From CAYVDH01 sp964450355 (lineage in GTDB: Bacteria > Bacteroidota > Bacteroidia > NS11-12g > UBA955), in assembly GCA_964450355.1 (NCBI GenBank), contig CAYVDH010000096.1, forward strand, positions 1-13,084: DNA of 13,084 nt, read 5' to 3'. Of this stretch, positions 6,139 through 13,084 are shown piece by piece. The position numbers were made by a program, and so were the translations under genes. Each line of letters opens with the position of its first letter. Within the stretch, counting starts at the first letter, position 1. A model generated the notes under the pieces. That model saw only the letters and a program-made list of their open reading frames with translations. It searched no databases and was not told where the DNA came from.

Positions 6139-8609
6139 TGGAAATTGAGCAACTAATTAATCAAGAGGAAATTTTATTCGTAGAAGTGTTGTTGCCACTT
6201 CCTATTCCTAAATTATTTACTTATCGTTTACCATCCGATTGCAATGAATTAGCCATGGTTGGTAAAAGAGTATTTGTTACCTTTAACAATAAAAAAGTAT
6301 ATACTGGATTGATATTAAACATAACCAATGTCGCTCCTGAACTGTATAAAGCAGAATATATTCTTGGTATAATTGATGAAAATCCATTGATTGATTTAGA
6401 ACAAATTGAATTTTGGAAATGGATTGCAAACTATTACATGTGCAGTTTAGGTCAAGTAATGGCTGCAGCATTGCCTTCTGGTTTAAAACTAGAAAGTGAA
6501 ACCTTTGTCTCTATCAACGAAGACGTGGAATATGATGAATCTGAACTCGATGAAAAAGAAATTAAATTACTCAATGCACTAAAGGGAAAAGAAAAATTAA
6601 AAATTTCCGATTTGGAAAAGGAACTCAAATCAAAATCTTCCTTTTTAAAGATGATTAAGAGCCTCAATGAAAGGCAGTTAGTTCTTGTTTTCGAAGACAT
6701 TCCATTTACTTACAAATCTAAAATTAGCACTTGGATTAAAGTCAATCAAGATATTCCAGAGACTGAATTAGAAATGGCTTTAAATCAAATGGAGAAAAAA
6801 GCAAAAAAGCAATACGAAGCTTTGCTATTATTGATATCTATGCCTCAATCTAATGCGAATAAATTGGATTTTCAAAAAACACATAACATCAGTTCAGCTA
6901 CTTTAAAATCTTTAGAGGAAAAGAATCTGATAGTGTTTGAAATGAAAGAAATGGACAGAATTGAAGCACATCACAGCCTGAATACCGAATACCAACTAAG
7001 CGATTATCAGCTAAAAGCTAAAGAAGACATTGTAACTATGTTGGAGCAACACAACACTGTTTTATTGCATGGCGTAACTTCATCTGGTAAAACTTTAGTA
7101 TATATAGATTTAATAAAAGATGAATTAGCTAAAGGAAACTCTGTATTATTAATGGTGCCAGAAATTGCATTAACTGAGTCTTTGATCATTCAGTTAGAAC
7201 TGTTTTTTAAAGATGATTTTATTGTTGCCCACTCCAGATTTAGTAAAAATGAAAAAGTGGAAATATGGAACAAAGTTAAAAACAATGAAATCAAATTAAT
7301 TGTTGGTCCTAGGTCATGTGTTTTTTTACCATTTAAAAAACTGGGTTTAATCATTGTTGACGAAGAACATGAAAATACCTACAAACAATCAGAAAAAGCA
7401 CCAAAATTCAATGCCAGAGATACTGCTTTGGTATTAGCAAATAAACACCAAGCAAAAGTGTTATTAGGTTCAGCTACACCATCTGTTGAATCGTATTACA
7501 ATGCAGTACAAGGGAAATACGGATTGGTAGAAATGTTGAATACCTTCAAAGGGCATTCAAAAGCTGAAATACAATTTGCTGACATCAAAGAAAATGTTAG
7601 AATTAAAAAAATGCATGGTGTGTTTACTCATGAGTTATTTGAATTGTTGAAAAACTTAAAAATAACAAAAAAACAAGCCATCTTATTTCAAAACAGGAAA
7701 GGGTATGTTCCGGTAGTAGAATGTTCGGTATGTGGCTGGGTAGTGCAATGTAAAAATTGCGATATCTCACTTACTTATTATAAACATTCCAACAACCTCA
7801 AATGCCATTATTGTGGATATACAGAACAAAACATCACTAAATGCAGAGCTTGCGGTAGCAATAACATGACCATACAAGGATATGGAACAGAGAGAATTAC
7901 AGAAGAGCTACAGGCTTTATTGCCAGATTTGAATACTGTTCGTTTTGATCATGAAACTTTGCAAGCAAAAAATGCAGCAAGAAAAATCATTCACGATGTT
8001 GAATCAGGAAAAATTGATGTATTGGTGGGTACACAACTTGTAGTGAAAGGATTGGACTTTAAAAATGTAGCTTTATCTTCAGTCATTAATACCGATCAAT
8101 TGTTGATGTTCCCAGATTTCAGAGCTTATGAAAGAACCTTTCAATTGTTGGTTCAATTAGCTGGAAGAGCAGGAAGACATCAAGAAAATGGAAAAATGGT
8201 CATACAAACCAAAAATGTAGAGCACCCACTTTTGAAATTGATTCAAGAGTATGATTTTAAAGGGTTTTATCATCAACAATTAAAAGAAAGGTTTCAATTT
8301 CATTATCCACCTTATACCAAATTAATAAAAATTACTTTTAAGCACAGATTACACGATGAATGTAATAAAGCAGCTCAATGGTATGTCAATACCATTAAAA
8401 AAGAACTAAAGGACATGGTGTTAGGGCCAGAAATACCTTACATTTCCATGTTGAGGAATCTGTATGTTAGAAATGTATTGATCAAAATTCCCTCAGACAG
8501 TAAAAAAACAAGTGCCATCAAACACTATTTAATCAAATCTTATGATTATTTAATTAATCAGTATCAAATTAAGGGTTTGCAAATCGATTTTGATGTTGAT
8601 CCTTATTGA
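6138..8609 (+). CDS. priA: Primosomal protein N' (PriA, replication restart helicase)
   Basis: An 823-residue superfamily 2 DNA helicase that recognises stalled or repaired forks and reloads the replisome. The N-terminal fork-binding domain (about 10-110, with LPIPKLFTYRLP) precedes a winged-helix region. Walker A is GVTSSGKT with K318; Walker B is DEEH at 408-411; motif III is GSATPS. The helicase core is interrupted by the PriA zinc-binding region with all eight cysteines: C529, C532, C538, C541, C556, C559, C569 and C572. Motifs V and VI follow (GTQLVVKGLDF, QLAGRAGR), then the C-terminal domain. The protein looks intact. It starts one base inside the sixA stop, so it depends on upstream translation and the shared promoter. 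It converges on the caspase-like gene with only 6 bp between the stops. Confidence 0.97.
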   Translation: MEIEQLINQEEILFVEVLLPLPIPKLFTYRLPSDCNELAMVGKRVFVTFNNKKVYTGLILNITNVAPELYKAEYILGIIDENPLIDLEQIEFWKWIANYYMCSLGQVMAAALPSGLKLESETFVSINEDVEYDESELDEKEIKLLNALKGKEKLKISDLEKELKSKSSFLKMIKSLNERQLVLVFEDIPFTYKSKISTWIKVNQDIPETELEMALNQMEKKAKKQYEALLLLISMPQSNANKLDFQKTHNISSATLKSLEEKNLIVFEMKEMDRIEAHHSLNTEYQLSDYQLKAKEDIVTMLEQHNTVLLHGVTSSGKTLVYIDLIKDELAKGNSVLLMVPEIALTESLIIQLELFFKDDFIVAHSRFSKNEKVEIWNKVKNNEIKLIVGPRSCVFLPFKKLGLIIVDEEHENTYKQSEKAPKFNARDTALVLANKHQAKVLLGSATPSVESYYNAVQGKYGLVEMLNTFKGHSKAEIQFADIKENVRIKKMHGVFTHELFELLKNLKITKKQAILFQNRKGYVPVVECSVCGWVVQCKNCDISLTYYKHSNNLKCHYCGYTEQNITKCRACGSNNMTIQGYGTERITEELQALLPDLNTVRFDHETLQAKNAARKIIHDVESGKIDVLVGTQLVVKGLDFKNVALSSVINTDQLLMFPDFRAYERTFQLLVQLAGRAGRHQENGKMVIQTKNVEHPLLKLIQEYDFKGFYHQQLKERFQFHYPPYTKLIKITFKHRLHDECNKAAQWYVNTIKKELKDMVLGPEIPYISMLRNLYVRNVLIKIPSDSKKTSAIKHYLIKSYDYLINQYQIKGLQIDFDVDPY

Positions 8610-8615
8610 AAAACA

Positions 8616-9194
8616 TCATTCATACACCATGATGAATTCAAGTTCCTTCATCAGTTTGCCGTAATACAACTTCATGTATTTTTCTATGCTGTCCATTTTT
8701 TTGTAGTATTGGCACATTTCAAAATACAACACATCAAAGATGGTAGCACTAACAAAAGGAACTTCTTTTTTAAATCCGCTAACACACAAAGCACCAGTCT
8801 TTTTTAATAGTTTTTTGATATAGCGTTTATCAATATTAAGGGTTTCACAACTGCCAAGATGAAGAATTTTGTTTTTTAGTTTGTTTTCAGCCATGTCGCC
8901 AAGTTCATCCAATGTGAGTATGGTTTTTTGACCTAGTTTTAGGCCATTGGGAACACCGTGAAAAGCCAAGTAGAAAATAGTAAATTGGTCGTATCTTTTC
9001 TTTTCGTATTCATTGATGCGGCTTTCAAGCTCTTGATGGGTGCTGCCGTGTCTATGAATGTATTTTACTTTCATTCCACTAGCTGTTTCCATGAACCTAA
9101 GGGCGTTTTCTATGGTGTCTTTTTGCCTTAAATCAGGATGCCAATCACCTTCAATACAAAAAACATGTTTGGCATAATTAGTAGCAGTTTTCAT
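8616..9194 (-). CDS. Stand-alone caspase-like fold protein (resembles DUF6642)
   Basis: A 192-residue cytosolic protein without signal peptide or membrane helix. I use the ATG at 9194; an in-frame TTG two codons upstream is less likely. The pattern fits a caspase/CHAT-type cysteine protease core: strand 1 VFCIEGDW, strand 2 KVKYIHRHG, strand 3 FTIFYLAFHG ending in candidate catalytic H79, strand 4 KILHLGSCETL with candidate catalytic C116, then helix and strand ALCVSGF. The His-Gly and Cys positions at the ends of successive hydrophobic strands, 37 residues apart, are those of clan CD peptidases. I recall similar Bacteroidota proteins under DUF6642, but the number is from memory. Substrate and role are unknown. 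There is no partner domain and no adjacent effector gene: priA converges on it and the DUF1800 gene diverges from it. Confidence 0.7.
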   Translation of the reverse strand: MKTATNYAKHVFCIEGDWHPDLRQKDTIENALRFMETASGMKVKYIHRHGSTHQELESRINEYEKKRYDQFTIFYLAFHGVPNGLKLGQKTILTLDELGDMAENKLKNKILHLGSCETLNIDKRYIKKLLKKTGALCVSGFKKEVPFVSATIFDVLYFEMCQYYKKMDSIEKYMKLYYGKLMKELEFIMVYE

Positions 9195-9233
9195 GAACAA
9201 TAGAAAAAGTTAAGTAGTTGAATATTAAAAAAG

Positions 9234-9241
9234 CAAAGATA
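9234..9241 (-). promoter_or_regulatory. Candidate -7 promoter box for the caspase-like gene
   Basis: On the minus strand this reads TATCTTTG, a full match to TAnnTTTG, 39 bp before the ATG at 9194. I do not see a TTG-type -33 element at the right distance, so support is partial. It lies back to back with the DUF1800 promoter in the same 117-bp intergenic region. Confidence 0.45.
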
Positions 9242-9266
9242 ATTACTTAATTTTAAAAAAAGGGTA

Positions 9267-9298
9267 TTTGAAAATTTATTTTTTTTCTTTTATATTTG
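9267..9298 (+). promoter_or_regulatory. Bacteroidota-type promoter of the DUF1800-DUF1501 operon
   Basis: TTTG at 9267-9270 and TATATTTG at 9291-9298 are separated by 20 nt and match the Bacteroidota -33/-7 consensus. Transcription should start a few bases downstream, so the leader before the ATG at 9312 is under about 10 nt. This fixes the DUF1800 start and argues against any longer N-terminus carrying a signal peptide. Confidence 0.7.
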
Positions 9299-9311
9299 AT
9301 TTTTTAACACC

Positions 9312-10892
9312 ATGTCAGATTTAACAAAATACAATGGAACCTGGGGCAAAACTCAAGTTGTTCATTTACTTAAAAGGACCATGTTTGGCGCTAAATCTAC
9401 CGATATTGCTTATTTTTTAAATAAAAATTTGAGCGATTCTGTAGATGAATTGCTAACCATGCCTAGCAAACCAGCTCCACCAATAAATCACTACGAAGGC
9501 AAAGATGTCAATGGCTCACCTTGGTCTGATTCCACTGGAATAGCCAAAGGTGCCACTTGGGTAAATGCCAATTATGGAGATGGAACTACCAATTTTTTCA
9601 GAGGTGTTAGTTTAACATCGTGGTGGCTTGGTAACATGGCTAATCAAACTCGTAGCATACAGGAAAAAATGGTGTTGTTTTGGCATTCACATTTTTGTAC
9701 TGAATTAAAAACAGGTGGAGGAGCAACAGCAGCCTATAGATTGGTGGAATTGTTCAGAACATATGCAATTTCTGACTTGCCTACATTGATGGTTGAGGTA
9801 TCTAAAAATCCACAAATGCTGCATTATCTCAATGGTTATTTAAATACCAAATTTTCTCCAGATGAAAATTATGGAAGAGAATTGCAAGAATTGTTTGGTA
9901 TAGGCAAAGGACCTGGTTCTCAATATACCGAAGACGATGTCAGAGAAGCAGCCAAAGTATTGACAGGATTAAGTTTAGATTGGGTTACTCAAACATTTCT
10001 TTACCGTCCCGAATTGCACGAAACAAGCAATAAAACATTTTCATCTTTTTATGGCGGTGCTACTATCACTGGAAGAACAAGCAATGCAGGCTTAGATGAA
10101 TTGACAGATTTAATAAACATGATAGTCAGTACTGACGAATGTCCAAAATTCATCATTAGGAAAATTTACAGATTTTTTGTCAATTACGACATCACCAGTC
10201 AAGTAGAAACAGACATCATAGAACCATTAGCTACTTTGTACAAAAACAATTCATTCAATTTACAACCAGTTCTAAAAAAATTGTTTGAATCAGAACATTT
10301 TTATGATGAGTGTAACGTTGGTGTCATGATTAAAAGCCCTATAGATTTACTTATTGGATTTTTAAGAGAAGGCAATACCAATTTGCCATCAATTAGTAAC
10401 GTGGATGCCTATTATACTTTGTTTACTAATTTATATTATGCTGGTGCTACCATGTTGCAGCAATTAGGAGATACACCTAATGTAGCAGGATGGCCAGCGT
10501 ATTATCAAACACCTGCCTATTATAAACATTGGATTAACACAGATACTTTACCTAAAAGAGTCAATAACATTGTATGGTTTCATTACGGAGGGTATGACAA
10601 TGTTTACAATGTAGTGGATTTTGCTAAACAATTCTCAAACTCTGCAGACCCTAACACGTTGTTGAATGATATATTCGATAATTTATACATGATTCCGGTG
10701 AGTACCACTACCAAATCAGCCATAAAAACGGCTGGATTATTAACTGGTCAAGCCCAAGATTATTATTGGACCAATGCTTGGAACGACTACATCAACGATC
10801 CTTCCAATGCATCGAAATACCAAGCGGTATATACACGTTTACTCAACGTCATGAATTTTATAGTTCAATCATCAGAATATCAATTAATGTAA
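9312..10892 (+). CDS. DUF1800 family protein
   Basis: A 526-residue protein with one DUF1800 domain over nearly its whole length. The start WGKTQVVHLLKRTMFGA corresponds to the family signature (HLLRRxxFG). Internal landmarks are KMVLFWHSHF, the NYGRELQELFGIG segment near 195 and VREAAKVLTGLSLDW; a long helical C-terminal part ends in VQSSEYQLM. The biochemical activity of DUF1800 is not established. No signal peptide is visible, and the close promoter leaves no room for a longer start. It is followed after 6 bp by the DUF1501 gene, its usual partner across bacteria, so the two almost surely act together, probably as envelope or exported proteins. Confidence 0.93.
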   Translation: MSDLTKYNGTWGKTQVVHLLKRTMFGAKSTDIAYFLNKNLSDSVDELLTMPSKPAPPINHYEGKDVNGSPWSDSTGIAKGATWVNANYGDGTTNFFRGVSLTSWWLGNMANQTRSIQEKMVLFWHSHFCTELKTGGGATAAYRLVELFRTYAISDLPTLMVEVSKNPQMLHYLNGYLNTKFSPDENYGRELQELFGIGKGPGSQYTEDDVREAAKVLTGLSLDWVTQTFLYRPELHETSNKTFSSFYGGATITGRTSNAGLDELTDLINMIVSTDECPKFIIRKIYRFFVNYDITSQVETDIIEPLATLYKNNSFNLQPVLKKLFESEHFYDECNVGVMIKSPIDLLIGFLREGNTNLPSISNVDAYYTLFTNLYYAGATMLQQLGDTPNVAGWPAYYQTPAYYKHWINTDTLPKRVNNIVWFHYGGYDNVYNVVDFAKQFSNSADPNTLLNDIFDNLYMIPVSTTTKSAIKTAGLLTGQAQDYYWTNAWNDYINDPSNASKYQAVYTRLLNVMNFIVQSSEYQLM

Positions 10893-10898
10893 GGCACC

Positions 10899-12476
10899 AT
10901 GAAAAGAAGACAATTTTTAAAAGACACAGCCACTTTTTCCATGTTGCCTATGGCAATTGGTAGCTTTCCTCTTAGAACACTAAAAGAAGGAAGTATATGG
11001 CATTCGTTAGCAGCACAAGCAACTAATACAGACCATGTGTTGGTGGTAATAGAATTAAGCGGAGGAAACGATGGGTTAAATACCATCTTACCTATCGATC
11101 AATACAGCAATTTATCACAAGCCCGCAACAATGTAGTGATTCCACAAAACAAATTATTGGCATTGACAGGATACAACAACAATGGCTTGCATCCATCCAT
11201 GACAGGAATGCAAACAATGTTTAACGAAGGTAAAATGCAAATCATTCAGAATGTGGGATACAACAATCAAAATTTTTCACATTTCAGGAGCAGTGATATT
11301 TGGTTAAGCGCCAGCGATAGCAATGAGTATTATTCCACAGGATTTTTGGGTAGATATTTGAACAACGAATACCCTAATTTCCCTGTAGGGTATCCTAACA
11401 ACAACATGCCTGATCCTTTGGGAATTCAAGTAGGAAGCTTTTTAAGTTATGCATTCCAAGGTCCATCTTCGCCAATGGGAACTACCATCAGCGACCCTAG
11501 TTATGTGTACAATGCTACCAATGGTATCCAAGATCCATCTCCATCTAATTGTGCAGGTTCTCAATTAGATTATGTCAGATTGGTTAATAATCAGGCAAGT
11601 TCATACAGTAAGGTGATTGCAGCAGCAGCTAACAAAGTGAATTCACACTCAGCTTACCCAGCTAACAATGAATTGGCTGAAAAATTAAAAGTAGTATCTA
11701 AATTGATAAAAGGAGGCTTAAAAACAAGAGTCTATTTTGTGTCATTAGGAGGTTTTGATACCCACAGCAATCAAACTGATAAAAACGATAAAACTATAGG
11801 TGTACACGCTCAATTATTAAAAACTTTAAGCGATGCCATCAAGGCATTTCAAACCGATTTAGCATACCAAGGGATAGAAGACAGGGTGATGGGGATGACC
11901 ATATCTGAATTTGGTAGAAGAATAAAATCAAATGACAGCCAAGGTACCGATCACGGTTCAGCGGCTCCATTGTTTACGTTTGGTAAAAATGTAGATGGAG
12001 GGAAAATAATTGGAACAAATCCTGTTATTTCAGCCAGTGTAGGAGTTGAGGATAATTTACCAATGGAATTTGATTTCAGACAAGTGTATGCATCTGTTCT
12101 CGAAGATTGGTTCTGTTTGAGCAAAACCGATGTTCAGGCGGTATTGCAAAAGCCATTTAATAAACTCAATGTATTTAAAACCAGTTGTAATGCTGTAGGA
12201 GTAAATTCATACAAATATTCAGGTCAATCGTTGGTATCTGCTTATCCTAATCCATTCCAAAATCAGTTCCAGGTGAAGTTCAATTCAAAAGGAGGATTAA
12301 CAGAAATAGATGTGATGAATTTGATGGGACAAGTAATACATTCGGTAACCAATGAATATTATGACAAAGGAGAATACGAGAAAACAATAGATGCTAGTGC
12401 ATGGGCAAGCGGTACTTATTTTGTACGTATCAAGCAAAACGAGTTGATACAATCGGTATCGGTAGTTAAATTGTAG
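10899..12476 (+). CDS. DUF1501 family exported protein with Tat-like start and T9SS sorting tail
   Basis: A 525-residue protein. The N-terminus KRRQFLKD closely matches the twin-arginine motif (RRxFLK), with R3-R4 followed by a modest hydrophobic stretch (FSMLPMAIGSF). The DUF1501 domain (about 45-420) belongs to the alkaline phosphatase/sulfatase-like fold; visible landmarks are ELSGGNDGLNT, NVGYNNQNFSHF, GGFDTHSNQ and SEFGRRIKSN followed by GTDHGSAAP. Residues from about 445 form a Por-type C-terminal sorting domain (YPNPFQNQFQV, IDVMNLMGQVI, ASGTYFVRI, SVSVVKL), the signal for type IX secretion across the outer membrane. The protein should therefore reach the cell surface or medium. It is downstream of DUF1800 with a 6-bp gap, in one transcript. 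The enzyme activity is unknown. Confidence 0.93.
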   Translation: MKRRQFLKDTATFSMLPMAIGSFPLRTLKEGSIWHSLAAQATNTDHVLVVIELSGGNDGLNTILPIDQYSNLSQARNNVVIPQNKLLALTGYNNNGLHPSMTGMQTMFNEGKMQIIQNVGYNNQNFSHFRSSDIWLSASDSNEYYSTGFLGRYLNNEYPNFPVGYPNNNMPDPLGIQVGSFLSYAFQGPSSPMGTTISDPSYVYNATNGIQDPSPSNCAGSQLDYVRLVNNQASSYSKVIAAAANKVNSHSAYPANNELAEKLKVVSKLIKGGLKTRVYFVSLGGFDTHSNQTDKNDKTIGVHAQLLKTLSDAIKAFQTDLAYQGIEDRVMGMTISEFGRRIKSNDSQGTDHGSAAPLFTFGKNVDGGKIIGTNPVISASVGVEDNLPMEFDFRQVYASVLEDWFCLSKTDVQAVLQKPFNKLNVFKTSCNAVGVNSYKYSGQSLVSAYPNPFQNQFQVKFNSKGGLTEIDVMNLMGQVIHSVTNEYYDKGEYEKTIDASAWASGTYFVRIKQNELIQSVSVVKL

Positions 12477-12493
12477 AAGTAATAGTTCAATAA

Positions 12494-12595
12494 TGGCAGC
12501 AATTCCTCGTCCTTTTGGGTTCCGTGCTCCACTAACGTTACGCACCTGCCCTAGTCGGGCAGCCACCGGACTCGGGCTGCGCTTGCGCCTGAGTA
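12494..12595. other. GC-rich intergenic hairpin island, possible dispersed repeat
   Basis: This stretch between the DUF1501 stop and the next gene is strongly GC-rich (37 of 50 bases at 12541-12590) in an otherwise AT-rich window. It contains two neat hairpins. CTGCCC at 12546-12551 pairs with GGGCAG at 12557-12562 (5-nt loop). ACTCGGGC at 12570-12577 pairs with GCCTGAGT at 12587-12594 (9-nt loop, one G-T wobble). Neither is followed by a T-run, so these are not standard terminators. A reverse-strand open frame crosses the region but looks accidental. The most likely explanation is a dispersed intergenic repeat of the kind found in many Bacteroidota genomes; a structured RNA or foreign insertion is also possible. 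A single copy is seen here, so repetition cannot be shown. Confidence 0.5.
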
Positions 12596-12662
12596 TTGTG
12601 ATAATTTGAAAACTTGTATTGATATTGGATTAAAGAATAAAATAAAAAAACGCAAACATAAT

Positions 12663-13031
12663 ATGAAACAAATCAATCTATTGACCATGATTCTATTGGT
12701 CACATCATTAATTTCCTGTAGTGGATCTGATACCTATAGAGGCTTATGGAAAGCCACTGATACAATTGGCAATAAATATGAAATCAATTTTGAAGCAAAA
12801 TCATTTTCAATAAAAGACACTACGGGAAAAATTCAAAAATATGAATACACTCAAAACACTTTTAAAAGTGAAAACTTTGTTGAAACTTATGGTATAAAAA
12901 CATCTGATGGAAGGGGTTATTTAATTAATTTTCCAATTGCAAGTGACGAAAGCAAAGGTTTGATATTTGATGAAAACGGAAAAGGGATGTATGCCATTTG
13001 TCGCACAAAATATATAAGTTATGAAGACATT
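12663..13031 (+). CDS. Small putative lipoprotein, 3'-truncated by the contig end
   Basis: The first 123 codons of a lipoprotein gene. The signal peptide has hydrophobic residues 5-17 and lipobox LISC with the lipidated Cys at residue 19, followed by SGSDTYRGLW. The mature part looks beta-rich (KYEINFEAKSFSI, KIQKYEYTQNTFKSENF) and could be a lipocalin-like small barrel, but I recognise no family. Genuine sequence ends at about 13031, where adapter sequence begins. The frame continues through the adapter to the edge without a stop, adding 17 artificial residues that begin TLFPYTTLFRS; these must not be included in the protein. No clear promoter box is visible in the 67 bp between the GC-rich island and the ATG. 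Confidence 0.75.
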
Positions 13032-13084
13032 ACACTCTTTCCCTACACGACGCTCTTCCGATCATCGGAAGAGCGTCGTGTAGG
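13031..13084. other. Illumina adapter dimer joined to the contig end (artefact)
   Basis: From 13031/13032 to 13063 the sequence matches the Illumina TruSeq read-1 adapter (ACACTCTTTCCC... ending CTCTTCCGATC). From 13064 to 13084 it is the reverse complement of the same adapter, making a perfect 21-bp inverted repeat with a single central base at 13063. This is a sequencing or assembly artefact and not DNA of the organism. The base T at 13031 also fits the adapter, so the true junction may be one base earlier. Confidence 0.98.

Noticed and set aside
8590..8640. CATCAT/ATGATG inverted repeat between priA and the caspase-like gene as a bidirectional terminator.
   Set aside because: The stem is only 6 AT-rich base pairs with no T-run on either side, and it extends into coding sequence.
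8616..9194. Caspase-like gene as part of an antiphage defence island (gasdermin, CRISPR-linked CHAT protease, Avs-like).
   Set aside because: No gasdermin, Cas, NTPase or other defence gene is adjacent; the neighbours are priA and a DUF1800/DUF1501 pair.
9195..9200. Two-residue longer start (TTG) for the caspase-like protein.
   Set aside because: An ATG two codons downstream is the simpler start and keeps the whole first strand.
12297..12566. Minus-strand open frame of 89 codons across the end of DUF1501 and the GC-rich island.
   Set aside because: It runs antisense through a well-supported T9SS tail and has no recognisable domain; the GC-rich part simply lacks stops.
13042..13084. Perfect 21-bp inverted repeat at the window edge, which could look like a terminator, a mobile-element end or a telomere hairpin.
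   Set aside because: Both arms are Illumina adapter sequence, so it is a technical artefact.

Overview
The window looks like one end of an assembled contig from a low-GC member of the Bacteroidota. The signs are a LytS-type kinase with a LytTR regulator, a DUF5723 outer-membrane protein, a DUF1800/DUF1501 pair whose second member ends in a type IX secretion (T9SS) sorting tail, several lipoboxes, and promoters of the Bacteroidota form (TTTG, 17-20 nt, TAnnTTTG). I cannot name the genus. Coding density is high and there is no stretch over 300 bp without a gene.

Layout. (1) 2-1519, plus strand: the 3' part of a LytS/YehU-type histidine kinase, entering from the left edge, and its LytTR response regulator. 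(2) 1668-5290, minus strand: DUF5723 outer-membrane protein, class 2 dihydroorotate dehydrogenase (pyrD), a lipoprotein cytochrome c and a small LTXXQ-like periplasmic protein. A strong minus-strand terminator at 1609-1634 closes this block. (3) 5300-8609, plus strand: DUF423 membrane protein, SixA-like phosphohistidine phosphatase and PriA helicase, with reading frames overlapping by 4 bp and 1 bp. The start of this operon lies only 9 bp from the divergent DUF5723 start, and its promoter sits inside the DUF5723 coding sequence. (4) 8616-9194, minus strand: a stand-alone protein with a caspase-like His/Cys arrangement. (5) 9312-12476, plus strand: a DUF1800 and DUF1501 pair, the second with a twin-arginine start and a T9SS tail. 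(6) 12494-12595: a GC-rich hairpin island in AT-rich DNA. (7) 12663-13031: a lipoprotein gene broken by the contig end. (8) 13031-13084: not biological; it is an Illumina adapter dimer joined to the contig.

Most genes are ordinary housekeeping or envelope genes. I see no complete undescribed system. The most interesting points are the small caspase-like protein, the Tat-plus-T9SS pairing with a signal-less DUF1800 partner, the promoter embedded in a divergent gene, and the GC-rich island. The adapter at the right edge matters for anyone using the last gene.
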